Part shown: positions 28,171 through 38,959 of the stretch, in pieces
Numbering within the stretch: position 1 is the stretch's first letter
How the letters are laid out: each line of letters opens with the position of its first letter
Assembly (NCBI RefSeq): GCF_010748935.1
Contig: NZ_CP048796.1
Coordinates: 2,607,001 to 2,671,000, forward strand
Reading direction: 5' to 3'
DNA from: Providencia vermicola
GTDB taxonomy: Bacteria; Pseudomonadota; Gammaproteobacteria; Enterobacterales; Enterobacteriaceae
Length of the DNA stretch: 64,000 bases
Notes under the pieces: generated by a model
What the model was told of the DNA's origin: nothing
What the model saw: the letters and a program-made list of their open reading frames with translations, nothing else
The model's database searches: none
Program-made: the position numbers and the translations under genes

Positions 28171-29409
28171 TTAGCCTAATAATTTTTTAATGCGCAGTAA
28201 TGCATCACATAAAGAGTCTATCTCTTCTTTCGTCGTATAGATACCCACGGATGCCCGACACATTGCAGGAACATTATAGCGCTCCATTAATGGCAGTGCA
28301 CAATGATGCCCAGTTCGAATGGCGATACCGTATTGATCTAAAAAAGAACCGACGTCATAAGCATGATGAACTCCCAGATTGAAAGCGATCACCCCTTCAC
28401 GCTGGTCGTTACCATATAACGTTAACGATGGAATCTGTTTCAACTTTTCGGTGGCATACTCCATCACTGCTTTTTCATAAGCAAATGCGTCAGCTCTTCC
28501 TAAAGCATTCAGATAATCAAACGCTGCACCTAGGCCAATAATTGCGCTGACATTCGGGGTTCCTGCTTCAAAACGCCATGGCGCATCGGCATAGGTAATA
28601 CCTTTCTTAAGGCTAACATGGCGGATCATTGCTCCACCACCTTCCCATGGCGGCATCTTATCAAGAAGGGATTTTTTGCCATAAAGGATACCTATCCCTG
28701 TTGGCCCATACAATTTATGTCCAGAAAAAGTATAAAAATCACAATCTAAATCCTGCACATCAACAACACTGTGCATTGCGCCTTGAGCACCATCAACCAG
28801 TACATAAAGCTCTGCACCACGCTCGGCGGCAATCGCTCTTGCATCTTGAATAATGGTTTTCACAGGATTGACAGTACCGAGCACATTAGAGATATGAGTA
28901 AAGCTCAACAAGCGCGTATTCGCATCAATCAATGCGTCAAGTTTTGCTAACTCTAACTCACCATGATCAGAAACAGGAATGAGGCGAATTTCACAGCCGA
29001 TCTGCTCTGCCAATAAATACCAAGGAACGATATTGGCATGATGTTCCATCTCGGTAATGACAATATTGTCGCCTTTACCGATAAATTTGCGGCCAAAGGT
29101 GTTCGCTACCAAGTTAATTGCTTCTGTTGTTCCTTTAACAAAAACAATTTCCTCTGCTGAGGCGGCATAAATAAAATCCGCGGCTTTTTGGCGAACGTTT
29201 TCCATCATCGTTGTGGCTTGAGCACTAAGCGTATGTATGCCCCGATGTACCGCAGCATATTGATGCAACGTAAACTCGCTCTCTTTTTCAATCACCTGAA
29301 GAGGCTTTTGTGCACTAGCCGCGCTATCAAGATAAACCAAAGGATGATTATGGATACTTTGGGATAAGGCAGGAAAATCCTGCCTAACTGCTGCTACGTT
29401 GAATGTCAT
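28171..29409 (-). CDS. sufS: Cysteine desulfurase SufS
   Basis: PLP enzyme that releases sulfur from cysteine for iron-sulfur assembly under stress or iron limitation. 412 residues. The PLP Lys lies in [13 protein letters not shown], the active-site Cys in [10 protein letters not shown], and the PLP-contacting His in [12 protein letters not shown]. It starts 7 bases after the sufD stop. Confidence 0.97.
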   Translation of the reverse strand: MTFNVAAVRQDFPALSQSIHNHPLVYLDSAASAQKPLQVIEKESEFTLHQYAAVHRGIHTLSAQATTMMENVRQKAADFIYAASAEEIVFVKGTTEAINLVANTFGRKFIGKGDNIVITEMEHHANIVPWYLLAEQIGCEIRLIPVSDHGELELAKLDALIDANTRLLSFTHISNVLGTVNPVKTIIQDARAIAAERGAELYVLVDGAQGAMHSVVDVQDLDCDFYTFSGHKLYGPTGIGILYGKKSLLDKMPPWEGGGAMIRHVSLKKGITYADAPWRFEAGTPNVSAIIGLGAAFDYLNALGRADAFAYEKAVMEYATEKLKQIPSLTLYGNDQREGVIAFNLGVHHAYDVGSFLDQYGIAIRTGHHCALPLMERYNVPAMCRASVGIYTTKEEIDSLCDALLRIKKLLG

Positions 29410-29416
29410 ACGCGTA

Positions 29417-30721
29417 TTAGACCTCTGCTAAGCGCTGACGAATATTCGCCATAACCGCTTGTTTGAGTTCTTCAGATTCGATCGATTCTGTCAATTCAGC
29501 TGCAAAAGCAATAATAATCATATGCTTTGCGGCTTTACCATCGATCCCTCTCGAACGCAGGTAAAACAATTGTTCATCATCGATACGACCAACCGTTGCA
29601 CCATGTCCGCATTTCACATCATCAGCATAGATTTCTAATTGAGGCTTAGTATCAACTTCGGCCTTATCACCCAATAATAAGGTGTGATTACTCATTTGAC
29701 CATCTGTTTTCAACGCATCCGGAGCAACTTTGATCATGCCGTTGAAGACGGCTTTACTGCTATCCATCGCAATGACTTTATGTAACTGACGGCTTTCGCA
29801 GTGACCGACATTATGTTCGAGATAGGTACGAGTATCGACAATTTCATTATCTTTAGGCAATAACATGCTATTCAATGAAAAGTCAGCATTTTCACCCGAT
29901 AACTGTGCGCTAGTATGGTGGCGAGTCAAAGTACCGCCAAGCAGAAAACTGCTGCTCAACACTTGGCTATCACGACCAACGACGATGTCATTATGCGCAA
30001 AATGTTGTGCTTGGTTATTCTCGTTATTCAATTTGAAGTGCTGATATTGTGCGTTATCGCCCACCTCAACCGTTAAACGACCACCCGTAAAGTGCGGTTT
30101 ATCATTAACACTGACATAGTGCTCAATCACTTGTGCCTTGCTATTGGTATCCAATGTCATGTGATAACGATAATGACTGTGATTCACGGTTTCCTCATCA
30201 TCACCACTCGAAATATTCAGCAGATAAAGTGGTTTTGGTGCGATTTGGTTTGCACCGAGGTGAATAACAATCGGTTGTTGCGCAAGACTTTCTGTTAAAT
30301 GCAAGAAAACCTCTCCATTAACAGCATCTGGTAACATATCTTGGCTGTCTAATAACGCAACTTTGAACGGCCCCATATCAATTGAACTGAGTGTCGAATT
30401 ATAACGACCGTTAACAAGTACAATTCGGTAAGCATCGATAGGTAATGCCAATAACTCACATGCTTTTTCATCAACAACGTTTTCAGCAAAGCGATATTGA
30501 GTATTTAAGACCGTTTGCAATGGCGTATAATGCCAATCTTCATGACGAAAGGCAGGTAAGCCAACGTGGTTCGCTTTTTCCCAATGTGCTGCTGCATGCT
30601 GGGATTTATCCCCAGAACGTTGTTCGAAAAGTGTTGCAAAACGCGCCATTGCTTGCTCATTTAGTGCAGCGACCTGAGCACGTTTGTTTGCTCTTTCACT
30701 GTTGGTCAATAAGCCAGCCAT
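29417..30721 (-). CDS. sufD: Fe-S cluster assembly scaffold subunit SufD
   Basis: Part of the SufBC2D scaffold. The start at 30721 ([14 protein letters not shown]) agrees with the family N-terminus and has GGAGGAG upstream; it overlaps the end of sufC by 26 bases. 434 residues, beta-helix core, with the conserved C-terminal [20 protein letters not shown]. The longer frame to 30793 lies within sufC and was not used. Confidence 0.95.
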   Translation of the reverse strand: MAGLLTNSERANKRAQVAALNEQAMARFATLFEQRSGDKSQHAAAHWEKANHVGLPAFRHEDWHYTPLQTVLNTQYRFAENVVDEKACELLALPIDAYRIVLVNGRYNSTLSSIDMGPFKVALLDSQDMLPDAVNGEVFLHLTESLAQQPIVIHLGANQIAPKPLYLLNISSGDDEETVNHSHYRYHMTLDTNSKAQVIEHYVSVNDKPHFTGGRLTVEVGDNAQYQHFKLNNENNQAQHFAHNDIVVGRDSQVLSSSFLLGGTLTRHHTSAQLSGENADFSLNSMLLPKDNEIVDTRTYLEHNVGHCESRQLHKVIAMDSSKAVFNGMIKVAPDALKTDGQMSNHTLLLGDKAEVDTKPQLEIYADDVKCGHGATVGRIDDEQLFYLRSRGIDGKAAKHMIIIAFAAELTESIESEELKQAVMANIRQRLAEV

Positions 30722-31442
30722 AACCTTGCTCCTCCAGTTTTTTCGCCAAGCTGAAATCACCTGATTTGATGATTTTCCCCTGATACAGTACATGCACGAA
30801 ATCAGGTTTGACGTAATCCAGAATGCGCTGGTAATGCGTCACGATAATAAAAGAACGTTCTGGAGAGCGCAGTGAGTTAACACCATTTGCAACAATCTTC
30901 AATGCATCAATATCCAAACCTGAATCGGTTTCGTCTAAGATACACAGCTGTGGCTCAAGAGCTGCCATCTGTAAAATATCATTACGTTTCTTTTCCCCCC
31001 CCGAAAAGCCAACATTCACTGAGCGAGTCAGTAGATCTTGTGGCATTTCAAGTAAGTCGATTTTATCTTCAATAAAATCTTGGAAATCAAAACGATCTAA
31101 GGGTTCTTGCTGACGATATTCACGTACCGCATTCACGGCTGTTTGCAAGAAAAACTGGTTACTCACACCCGGAATTTCAACCGGATATTGGAACGCTAAA
31201 AAGATACCTTCCCCTGCACGTTCTTCAGGGTCTAACTCGAGTAGATCTTTCCCTTTAAAGATCACCTCGCCGCCGTCAATCTCATATTCTTCACGGCCAG
31301 CTAACGTCGCAGATAACGTACTTTTACCGGAACCATTTGGGCCCATAATGGCGTGAACCTCACCCGGTTTAACTTCCAGTGATAAGCCCTTTAAAATTTC
31401 ATTACCTTCTACACTTACATGTAAATTTTTAACACTTAACAT
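30696..31442 (-). CDS. sufC: Fe-S assembly ATPase SufC
   Basis: ABC-type ATPase of the SufBC2D complex, 248 residues. Walker A GPNGSGKST, signature FSGGEKKRNDI and Walker B LCILDETDSGLD are intact. Overlaps sufD. Confidence 0.97.
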   Translation of the reverse strand: MLSVKNLHVSVEGNEILKGLSLEVKPGEVHAIMGPNGSGKSTLSATLAGREEYEIDGGEVIFKGKDLLELDPEERAGEGIFLAFQYPVEIPGVSNQFFLQTAVNAVREYRQQEPLDRFDFQDFIEDKIDLLEMPQDLLTRSVNVGFSGGEKKRNDILQMAALEPQLCILDETDSGLDIDALKIVANGVNSLRSPERSFIIVTHYQRILDYVKPDFVHVLYQGKIIKSGDFSLAKKLEEQGYGWLIDQQ

Positions 31443-31487
31443 ATCAACATGCCTTTGGCGCTTTTGCGCATATAAACCTGATTGTGA

Positions 31488-32987
31488 TCAGCCGACGCTA
31501 TGTTCTAAGCTGATTGCCAGCAATTTCTGTGCCTCTACCGCAAACTCTAATGGAAGTTCCGAGAAAACATCTTTACAGAAACCATTTACGATCATTGAAA
31601 TCGCATCATCTTCACTAATTCCACGCTGTAAGCAGTAAAATAGCTGATCTTCCCCAATACGGGAGGTGGTTGCTTCGTGCTCGAGTTGCGCAGTGTTGTT
31701 TTTGACTTCAACATAAGGGAAGGTATGTGCTCCACACTGAGTTCCAATTAACATTGAGTCACACTGAGTGAAATTGCGTGCATTATGAGCGCTTGGTAAT
31801 ATTTTGACTAAGCCGCGATAGCTGTTTTGACTTTTACCGGCGGATATACCTTTAGAAATGATCGTAGAACGGGTATTTTTCCCGATATGGATCATTTTTG
31901 TTCCCGTGTCCGCTTGCTGATTACCGTTCGTGAGTGCGACAGAGAAAAATTCACCAACAGAGTTATCCCCTTTTAAGATAACGCTTGGGTATTTCCATGT
32001 GATAGCCGAGCCTGTTTCAGACTGCGTCCATGACATTTTCGAATTTTCACCTTCACATAACGCGCGCTTGGTCACAAAGTTAAGGATGCCCCCTTCCTCA
32101 CTGTCTCCACCTGAAAACCAGTTTTGTACAGTTGAGTATTTGACTTCGGCATCTTTATGAATAATAACTTCCACGACCGCGGCATGCAGCTGATAGCTAT
32201 CACGCACAGGTGCAGAGCATCCTTCGATGTAGCTAACATAGCTACCTTCGTCGGCAATCAAAATAGTCCGTTCGAATTGCCCTGTTTTTGCGGCATTAAT
32301 ACGGAAATAAGTCGAAAGTTCCATAGGGCAGCGTACCCCTTTCGGGATATAGACAAAGGTGCCATCTGATGCAACTGCTGCATTTAAAGCGGCAAAGAAA
32401 TTATCGTGACTGGATACGACAGTACCTAAGTACTTTTGTACCAGCTCAGGATACTCTTGAATTGCTTCGCTGAATGAACAGAAAATAATACCGTGTTTCG
32501 CAAGATCATCACGATATGTAGTAGAAACAGACACTGAGTCAAAAATCGCATCCACAGCAACGGCTTTCCCCTCACGTACAGGAACCCCTAACTGATTAAA
32601 TGCTTCTTCAACTTCAGCTGTCAGGTAATTATTCGTTTCTGTCACGCCAGTTGCTTGTGTCGCACCGGTTTGCGAGCCACAACTATCGTCACACGAACCA
32701 CAAGACGGTGCTGAGTAATAACTGTAGTCTTGATAATCTAAATTTGGGTAATGGGCTTTTAACCAATGTGGTTCTTCCATACCTTTCCAATGATGATAAG
32801 CATCAAGGCGGAATTTTAGCATCCACTCTGGTTCATTACGTTTCGCGGAAATAGCCCGGACAACATCTTCGTTGATCCCTTTGGCCATTTCATCTGTCGC
32901 GACATTTGTAAAAAAGCCTTCTTTATAACGCTGGTCATTAAGCCAGCTTTGAACTTCATCGCCAATTTCTACATTGCTCTGAGACAT
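31488..32987 (-). CDS. sufB: Fe-S assembly scaffold subunit SufB
   Basis: Scaffold protein on which the nascent cluster forms, 499 residues. The N-terminal region has a Cys-rich loop ([14 protein letters not shown]) and the C-terminal core the conserved [19 protein letters not shown] with Cys ligand candidates and [14 protein letters not shown]. Located between sufA and sufC. Confidence 0.97.
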   Translation of the reverse strand: MSQSNVEIGDEVQSWLNDQRYKEGFFTNVATDEMAKGINEDVVRAISAKRNEPEWMLKFRLDAYHHWKGMEEPHWLKAHYPNLDYQDYSYYSAPSCGSCDDSCGSQTGATQATGVTETNNYLTAEVEEAFNQLGVPVREGKAVAVDAIFDSVSVSTTYRDDLAKHGIIFCSFSEAIQEYPELVQKYLGTVVSSHDNFFAALNAAVASDGTFVYIPKGVRCPMELSTYFRINAAKTGQFERTILIADEGSYVSYIEGCSAPVRDSYQLHAAVVEVIIHKDAEVKYSTVQNWFSGGDSEEGGILNFVTKRALCEGENSKMSWTQSETGSAITWKYPSVILKGDNSVGEFFSVALTNGNQQADTGTKMIHIGKNTRSTIISKGISAGKSQNSYRGLVKILPSAHNARNFTQCDSMLIGTQCGAHTFPYVEVKNNTAQLEHEATTSRIGEDQLFYCLQRGISEDDAISMIVNGFCKDVFSELPLEFAVEAQKLLAISLEHSVG

Positions 32988-33003
32988 AATCTGACTTCAC
33001 ATA

Positions 33004-33384
33004 TTAAATACCAAAGCTTTCACCACACCCACAGGCATGTTGCGCTTTCGGATTATTGAATTTAAATATACGATTAAGACCTTCTTGGACATAATCGATC
33101 ACTGTGCCATCGATAAATGGCATTGCTTCTTTAGGTACAAATAGACATGCACCATCGTGCTCAAAGAGTAAATGGTTCTCTGTTGGGTTTTCTATCATTT
33201 CGAAAACATAGCCAAAACCGGCGCAGCCTGACTGTTTAACTCCCAGCGAAAGCCCTTTAGTTTCAGGATGTTGTTCCATCAATTTTTTGATTTGTTTCGC
33301 TGCGCTGTCAGTCAGGTTAACACCCTGCCAATTCGTTTCATCTATAGAAAAAGTTTCTACATTGTCATTCATTTTTGCAGTCAT
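33004..33384 (-). CDS. sufA: A-type Fe-S carrier SufA
   Basis: A-type carrier that transfers clusters to targets. The three conserved Cys are seen: one in KQSGCAGFGY and two in the C-terminal CGCGESFGI. I choose the ATG at 33384 (MTAKMNDNVE, 126 residues) because GGGG lies just upstream and the more distal start at 33435 adds an atypical 17-residue extension; the ATG at 33372 is also possible. First gene of the suf operon. Confidence 0.92.
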   Translation of the reverse strand: MTAKMNDNVETFSIDETNWQGVNLTDSAAKQIKKLMEQHPETKGLSLGVKQSGCAGFGYVFEMIENPTENHLLFEHDGACLFVPKEAMPFIDGTVIDYVQEGLNRIFKFNNPKAQHACGCGESFGI

Positions 33385-33754
33385 ATTGACCCCACAATTT
33401 TCATGGCTTTTCAGCCAGTTATCAGGAGAATTCACTCCGTTTGTACTATGGTAGCGATAACCCTTGTCACTTCAACCATTTGTTTTGAAAGGTTATACCT
33501 ATTTCAGTCTATTTTTTAGGCATTATGAGCCTATTTATTAGGCAAACAGAGCAAGAAGCTATTCTAACTTATTAAATATTAACGATTAAAAAAAGTTACA
33601 TTTTTTTTAATATTATGTACTCATCAATACATTTAAATGGCACAAATTAATAAACATACATTTATTATACAACTTAATTTACTCAACAAGAATTGAAATT
33701 ATAATGAAATAGTTGAAGTAACCTCAACTCGATATGAATTGAGGTTAACGAGGA
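33385..33754. other. Region between menI and sufA
   Basis: No gene seen. Holds the suf promoter on the minus strand. A weak match to the IscR type 2 spacing (CC and GG 13 bases apart) lies at 33471-33496 but too many other positions differ to call it. The middle (33570-33710) is very A/T-rich. Confidence 0.45.
33719..33747 (-). terminator. Hairpin after menI
   Basis: Nine-base perfect stem TAACCTCAA / TTGAGGTTA with an 11-base loop, 8 bases past the menI stop on the minus strand. No clear T run, so a weak terminator candidate. Confidence 0.55.
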
Positions 33755-34171
33755 TTAATCAGAGAGTACTGCTGTTGTTAATCGAGAAGTACAACACAGT
33801 TGCCCTTTCTCATTGAAAATATCAATGTTCCAAACCTGCTGACGACGTCCAAGGTGAATCGGTTTACAAATACCTTTAACCGTACCTTGTGTCGCTGAAC
33901 GAATATGATTGGCATTAATTTCAAGGCCAACAACACGCTGTTCACCTTCACTGCACAGATAACCTGCTATTGACCCCAATGACTCCGCCAAAACCACTGA
34001 GGCGCCACCATGTAATAATCCAAATGGTTGCTTGGTACGCTGATCAACAGGCATCGTTCCTTCAATATAATCATCACCATAACCTGTGATTTCAATGCCG
34101 AGATGGCCTAACATACAGTTTTTTGCCATTTCCGACATATGGTCAAGCGTAAATTTACGTTTCCAAATCAT
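33755..34171 (-). CDS. menI: 1,4-dihydroxy-2-naphthoyl-CoA hydrolase MenI (YdiI)
   Basis: Hotdog-fold thioesterase releasing DHNA from its CoA ester in menaquinone synthesis. 138 residues; the active-site region FGLLHGGASVVLAESLGS with the catalytic Glu matches E. coli MenI. Its ATG overlaps the ydiJ stop by four bases, so the two are cotranscribed. Confidence 0.93.
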   Translation of the reverse strand: MIWKRKFTLDHMSEMAKNCMLGHLGIEITGYGDDYIEGTMPVDQRTKQPFGLLHGGASVVLAESLGSIAGYLCSEGEQRVVGLEINANHIRSATQGTVKGICKPIHLGRRQQVWNIDIFNEKGQLCCTSRLTTAVLSD

Positions 34172-37100
34172 TCAACTATCTCCAATAGCGCCTGTATAGG
34201 GTGCTTAATTTGCGTATTTTCCATCCGCTTCACTTGGCTACGGCATGAATACCCAGTACTCAGACAACGTTCTTTAGGTAACTTCTCTATTGCTGGCTTC
34301 CACGACAAATTATAGATGCCTTTTGAGTTTTTGATATTCGCAACTTCATGACCATATGTTCCCGCCATCCCACAACAACCCACGCTGATATTCTTCAACT
34401 CTTGCCCATAACGTTTAAATAAGTTTGCCCATTGGGAACCACTGTTTGGCAGTGCTGTGGTTTCAGTGCAATGAGCAAAGAAGTACCACGGCTCCGACGG
34501 TGCTGTTTGGCGTTGTGGCGGCTCTGGCAATGTAGCAAGCCATTCATGCGCAAGTTGCACAGTAAACTGACACTGCTGTTTTCCTAAGATTTCATGATAT
34601 TCATCGCGATAACACAGCACCAACGCAGGATCCACACCCACCATAGGCAGTTCTAACTTAGCCACTCTATTGAGAAACGTTGCTGTTTTTTGTGCTGTTT
34701 TAGCAAAACGAGATAAGAAGCCTTTGATATGTTGGGCTTTACCATTTGGAGAGAATGGTAACAATACTGGTTTAAAGCCCAATTTTTCGACTAATTTAAC
34801 AAAATCCGCGACAACTTTGGCGTCGTAATAACTCGTAAAGGGATCTTGTACAACCAAAACATAATGTTCACGTTGTGATGCAGACATCGCTTCTAACTGC
34901 TCGAGCGTCACAGTTATCGCAGCATGGCCGGAGAGTTGCTGTTTCAATGTTGGCTGTGAGAATAAAGGCAAATCGACCATACCAATGGTTTGTTCACTTA
35001 ACTTTTGTACCCAAGGTTGACGCAAGAAGAAATTAAATACGCTAGGGGCCTTAGACAATAAAGGGGCGCTATTTTCAACTCCCGCAACGATATGATCACG
35101 AATCGGCCTCAAATAACGCCCATGATATAACGCCAAAAATTTTGCCCTAAATGAAGGTACATCAATTTTAATCGGGCATTGCGTTGAACAGGCTTTACAG
35201 GCTAAACATCCCGACATAGCCGCTTTAACTTCATGAGAGAAGTCATAATCCCCTTTTTGTGCCCGCCATGTGTTACGAGTTTTATCTATTAATCCACGTA
35301 GTGATGGGCGATCTTCTTTGATACCTTTTTCAAGGCTTTCAGGGGTTACTCCCTGCTCGGAAAGTAATCGTAACCATTCACGCACTAAGGTCGCACGACC
35401 TTTCGGGGAGTGAATTCGCTGCCCACTGATTTTCATCGATGGACACATAGGGCTTTTTACATCGAAATTAAAACACAAGCCATTACCGTTGCAATCCATA
35501 GCGCCACGAAACTCTTGACGTACTGATATGGGTATTTGGCGATCATAAGTGCCTCGTTTCGCCGCATCAACTTGTTTCATCGGCGCATCGAGACCAGCGG
35601 GAGGACAAATTTTTCCGGGGTTAAGGCGATTGTCTGGGTCGAAAGCGGCTTTAATATTTCGCAGCTCACCGTACAGCACTTCACCAAAGAATTCAGGACT
35701 GTATTCTGCCCTAAAGCCTTTACCATGTTCTCCCCATAGCAAGCCGCCATATTTTGCGGTGAGCGCAACAATTTCATCCGAAATTTGTTTCATCAATACT
35801 TCTTGCTGTGGATCACACATATCTAGGGCTGGGCGAACATGTAACACCCCAGCATCCACATGACCAAACATACCATAGTTTAAATTATGGCTATCCAAAA
35901 GCGCCCTAAACTCAACAATATAATCGGCTAAATGCTCTGGGGGCACGCAGGTGTCTTCAACAAATGGAATTGGTTTCGCCGCGCCTTTACTGTTCCCTAA
36001 TAAGCCAACGGCTTTTTTACGCATATTATAAATACGGTTGATATCATCTAGGTCATCACAAATTTGGTAACCAATCACACCCGCTTTATGCTGCTCCATT
36101 AACTCATCTAGACGCTGGCACAAGCTCATTGTCAAATGATTAATTTCGTCTTTATCATCACCACTAAACTCGACAATATTCAGGCCAAGCATCTCTTTAT
36201 TAGGCACATCGGTAATCAATGCTTTTACTGAATGCCAAACGATATCTTCCCGCGCTAGGTTTAATACTTTTGAGTCGACCGTTTCAACAGATAGTGCTTT
36301 CGCTTGCACCATAAAAGGGGCATTACGCAAGGCGGATTCAAATGAATCATATTTTACGTTAACCAGACGGCGCACTTTTGGTAAAGGCGTAATATCTAAC
36401 GTCGCTTCCGTAATAAAAGCTAACGAGCCTTCTGAACCCGTTAAAATACGCGTTAAATCAAATTCGCTAAGATCGTCATTAAAGACATGACGTAAGTCGT
36501 ACCCAGTTAGAAAACGATTGAGTTTGGGAAATTTTTCTTCAATCAAAGGGCGTTGCTCCAAACAACGCTCAAGTACAGTTTTATAAATACGTCCCGTCAC
36601 AGAATCTTCTGACGCAATCGTTTGGGCAAGCGCAACAGGCATAGCGCGAGTATCGATGCATTCGCCCCCCAATAAAATTGCTTTAACGCCGAGAACGTGA
36701 TCAGAGGTTTTGCCATACACCAAAGAGCCCTGTCCAGACGCATCGGTATTGATCATGCCACCTAACGTCGCGCGGTTACTGGTCGATAACTCAGGTGAGA
36801 AAAAATAGCCATAAGGCTTGAGGAATTGGTTTAGCTGATCTTTGATCACCCCCGCTTCCACCTTCACCCAACCTTGCTCAGGATTAATCTCTAATATGCG
36901 GTTCATGTAACGGGACATGTCCACCACAATCCCTTCCGTTAGCGATTGACCATTGGTGCCCGTTCCCCCACCTCTTGGAGTGAAAGTCAGCTCACGGAAT
37001 TTCTCTAGCCCAGCGACCCGAGCAACAATTTGTACATCGGCACTGGAGCGTGGAAAGACGACCGCCTGAGGTAATAATTGGTAAATACTATTATCCGTTG

Positions 37101-37224
37101 CCATTGATAGACGTTCTGCATAACTAGTACCATTATCACCGGTAAAACCGTGCTCTTGCAGTTGATGTAGAAATTCAATGACAAGCTTACTTAAATTAGG
37201 TGCTTCTATTATACGCGGGATCAT
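34168..37224 (-). CDS. ydiJ: FAD and 4Fe-4S oxidoreductase YdiJ (D-2-hydroxyglutarate dehydrogenase type)
   Basis: Large fusion of 1018 residues, the family length. N-terminal FAD_binding_4 domain (FTPRGGGTGTNGQSL, TLGGMINTDASGQGSL), FAD-oxidase C-terminal domain, then an iron-sulfur part (CLACKACSTQCPIKID) and a C-terminal CCG-type cysteine domain (CCGMAGTYGHE). E. coli YdiJ is reported to oxidise D-2-hydroxyglutarate; I accept that as the likely activity. Operon with menI. Confidence 0.93.
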   Translation of the reverse strand: MIPRIIEAPNLSKLVIEFLHQLQEHGFTGDNGTSYAERLSMATDNSIYQLLPQAVVFPRSSADVQIVARVAGLEKFRELTFTPRGGGTGTNGQSLTEGIVVDMSRYMNRILEINPEQGWVKVEAGVIKDQLNQFLKPYGYFFSPELSTSNRATLGGMINTDASGQGSLVYGKTSDHVLGVKAILLGGECIDTRAMPVALAQTIASEDSVTGRIYKTVLERCLEQRPLIEEKFPKLNRFLTGYDLRHVFNDDLSEFDLTRILTGSEGSLAFITEATLDITPLPKVRRLVNVKYDSFESALRNAPFMVQAKALSVETVDSKVLNLAREDIVWHSVKALITDVPNKEMLGLNIVEFSGDDKDEINHLTMSLCQRLDELMEQHKAGVIGYQICDDLDDINRIYNMRKKAVGLLGNSKGAAKPIPFVEDTCVPPEHLADYIVEFRALLDSHNLNYGMFGHVDAGVLHVRPALDMCDPQQEVLMKQISDEIVALTAKYGGLLWGEHGKGFRAEYSPEFFGEVLYGELRNIKAAFDPDNRLNPGKICPPAGLDAPMKQVDAAKRGTYDRQIPISVRQEFRGAMDCNGNGLCFNFDVKSPMCPSMKISGQRIHSPKGRATLVREWLRLLSEQGVTPESLEKGIKEDRPSLRGLIDKTRNTWRAQKGDYDFSHEVKAAMSGCLACKACSTQCPIKIDVPSFRAKFLALYHGRYLRPIRDHIVAGVENSAPLLSKAPSVFNFFLRQPWVQKLSEQTIGMVDLPLFSQPTLKQQLSGHAAITVTLEQLEAMSASQREHYVLVVQDPFTSYYDAKVVADFVKLVEKLGFKPVLLPFSPNGKAQHIKGFLSRFAKTAQKTATFLNRVAKLELPMVGVDPALVLCYRDEYHEILGKQQCQFTVQLAHEWLATLPEPPQRQTAPSEPWYFFAHCTETTALPNSGSQWANLFKRYGQELKNISVGCCGMAGTYGHEVANIKNSKGIYNLSWKPAIEKLPKERCLSTGYSCRSQVKRMENTQIKHPIQALLEIVE

Positions 37225-37490
37225 TATTAACGATGACTCTTGTTGTTTAGTGTTCGCATTACTCGTTATGTACTATCTTTACTTTAAGTAGCACAATAGT
37301 GCCTGATTGGTTTGCAGAGTTTCTCCTGCAAAACCTGTTGTTGATAGAGAGAGTACAACCGCTGATGACATTGTCAGTGATGAACCATATCACAATATTG
37401 TTTTTTTTGATCGTGAAAAAAAATTACATTATTTTCACCTAAAAAAACGGCTCACTTGCAGTGTTTTTATTTGTTAAGGATTAGGCATTA

Positions 37491-38606
37491 ATGGAAAAAT
37501 CGCAAAAACGACTCGACTTACCCAAACTTATCTTTGGATTGGCATCTATCATTTTAATGATAGCCGCCTGCTTTTGGGTACTAAATCCCTTTATTCTTGG
37601 CTTTGTGTGGGCTGGTATGATGGTGATTGCTACATGGCCTTTACTGTTACGTATCGAATCTCGATTATGGAATAAGCGCTGGCTTGCAGCCTTGATCATG
37701 GTCTCATTAATACTCCTTCTATTTGTAATACCTCTCGGTATTCTCATTGGTAGTATCATTCAAAATAGCACCCCGCTTGTTGAATTGGCGAAATCGCCAA
37801 ACAGCTTACGCTTACCGGATTTAGAATGGCTTAATACAGTCCCCTTTATTGGTGAAAAAATTTATTATGCTTGGCATAGCTTAGTGGCTAGCGGAGGCAA
37901 CGCATTATTAGCGAAAGTTCAACCTTATTTTGGCCAAGCGGCTGGCTGGTTTCTCGCTCAAGCCATCAATGCAGGACGCTTTATGTTCCATCTTGCATTA
38001 ATGCTGCTCTTTAGTGGATTACTGTACCTAAAAGGGGAATCCGTGATGCTTGGTATCCGCCATTTTGCGGTTAGATTAGCAGGGATCCGGGGTGATGCAG
38101 CGGTGGTATTAGCCGCACAATCTATTCGAGCAGTGGCATTAGGTGTCGTTGTAACGGCATTAATTCAAGCCATTGTTGGCGGTATCGGCTTAGCACTATC
38201 AGGTATCGGCTACGCGGCTATCCTCACCGTATTATTGTTTATCTGTTGCGTCGCACAACTCGGCCCCCTTTTGATTATGGTTCCTTCTGTGATTTGGTTA
38301 TTTTGGACGGGGGATACAACATGGGCGATTATCCTTGCTATATGGGCTGCCGTTGTCGCAACCATGGATGGTGTGTTACGCCCGTGGCTAATAAAAATGG
38401 GTGCTGACTTACCTATGGTACTCATTCTTGTCGGCGTGATCGGCGGCATCCTCTCTTTTGGTATGATTGGATTATTTATCGGTCCTGTCGTACTTGCCGT
38501 TTCATATAGCCTATTAAAAGCGTGGATGAATGAAGTCGCAATGCCAAATGAAAACCTTGAAGAAACCGAAAAGTTTCTTGAGGAAGAGTTTATGAGTAAA
38601 AAATAA
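37491..38606 (+). CDS. ydiK: AI-2E family membrane transporter YdiK
   Basis: 371 residues with about seven or eight hydrophobic helices and the conserved C-terminal MADLPMVLILVGVIGG-like segment of the AI-2E (UPF0118) family. Members include TqsA and Na+/H+ antiporter-like proteins; the substrate of YdiK is unknown. Divergent from ydiJ across 266 bases without a gene. As in E. coli, rprA follows. Confidence 0.9.
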   Translation: MEKSQKRLDLPKLIFGLASIILMIAACFWVLNPFILGFVWAGMMVIATWPLLLRIESRLWNKRWLAALIMVSLILLLFVIPLGILIGSIIQNSTPLVELAKSPNSLRLPDLEWLNTVPFIGEKIYYAWHSLVASGGNALLAKVQPYFGQAAGWFLAQAINAGRFMFHLALMLLFSGLLYLKGESVMLGIRHFAVRLAGIRGDAAVVLAAQSIRAVALGVVVTALIQAIVGGIGLALSGIGYAAILTVLLFICCVAQLGPLLIMVPSVIWLFWTGDTTWAIILAIWAAVVATMDGVLRPWLIKMGADLPMVLILVGVIGGILSFGMIGLFIGPVVLAVSYSLLKAWMNEVAMPNENLEETEKFLEEEFMSKK

Positions 38607-38622
38607 ATTAAAGTAAAATTCA

Positions 38623-38656
38623 CCAACAGTATGCTTGCTATTAAGCATACTGTTGG
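38623..38656 (+). terminator. Terminator of ydiK
   Basis: Fourteen-base perfect stem (38623-38636 with 38643-38656), 16 bases after the stop. T tail is poor. Confidence 0.8.
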
Positions 38657-38786
38657 ATTAATGTTTATTCTCATTAATATTTAGAAACAATATTTAACAG
38701 ACTTATATTAGTATTCAAACTTATTTGTGATATTATCCTTTGCGTTGAAACGAATTCTATTTATCTTACAGTCACTAAAGTTTACA

Positions 38787-38830
38787 TTAAGAGTCTTCTT
38801 AATGAATATAAATTTTAAATAAATTATTAT
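38787..38830 (+). promoter_or_regulatory. RcsB-like palindrome and promoter of rprA
   Basis: TTAAGAGTCTTCTTAA (38787-38802) matches the RcsB/RcsAB box TAAGAATATTCCTA at 11 of 14 positions. A strong -10 candidate TATTAT (38825-38830) follows with only a poor -35, as expected for an activator-dependent promoter; the box then centres near -42. rprA is RcsB-activated in E. coli. The promoter is predicted, not proven. Confidence 0.65.
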
Positions 38831-38836
38831 TAGTAA

Positions 38837-38959
38837 GCTAATGATTTACGTTTTGATTAATACAGATCTCAAAATCATGCCTCTTTTTTAAGCGTGATTG
38901 TCTCAATAGAATTGCTGTGTGTAGTCTTTGCCTGTCAGCCCATGATAGGCTTTTTTTTT
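38837..38959 (+). ncRNA. rprA: Small RNA RprA
   Basis: The 3' part from 38909 to 38932 (including GCTGTGTGTAGTCTTTGCC) is as I recall it in E. coli RprA, followed by the terminator stem GCCTGTCA / TGATAGGC (38930-38937 with 38943-38950) and nine T. E. coli rprA also lies directly after ydiK. Upstream, 38873-38880 pairs with 38892-38899. The 5' half differs from E. coli, so the start (38837, from the predicted -10) is approximate; the predicted RNA is about 123 nt against about 105 in E. coli. RprA is an Hfq-dependent activator of rpoS translation under Rcs control. Confidence 0.85.

Noticed and set aside
33471..33496. Possible IscR type 2 site upstream of sufA
   Set aside because: CC and GG are correctly spaced but most other consensus positions are wrong; not strong enough to call.
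35549..35863. 104-residue plus-strand frame
   Set aside because: Antisense to ydiJ; low-complexity Ser/Pro-rich sequence.
38210..38674. 154-residue minus-strand frame
   Set aside because: Antisense to the membrane protein gene ydiK and its terminator; composition reflects the opposite strand.
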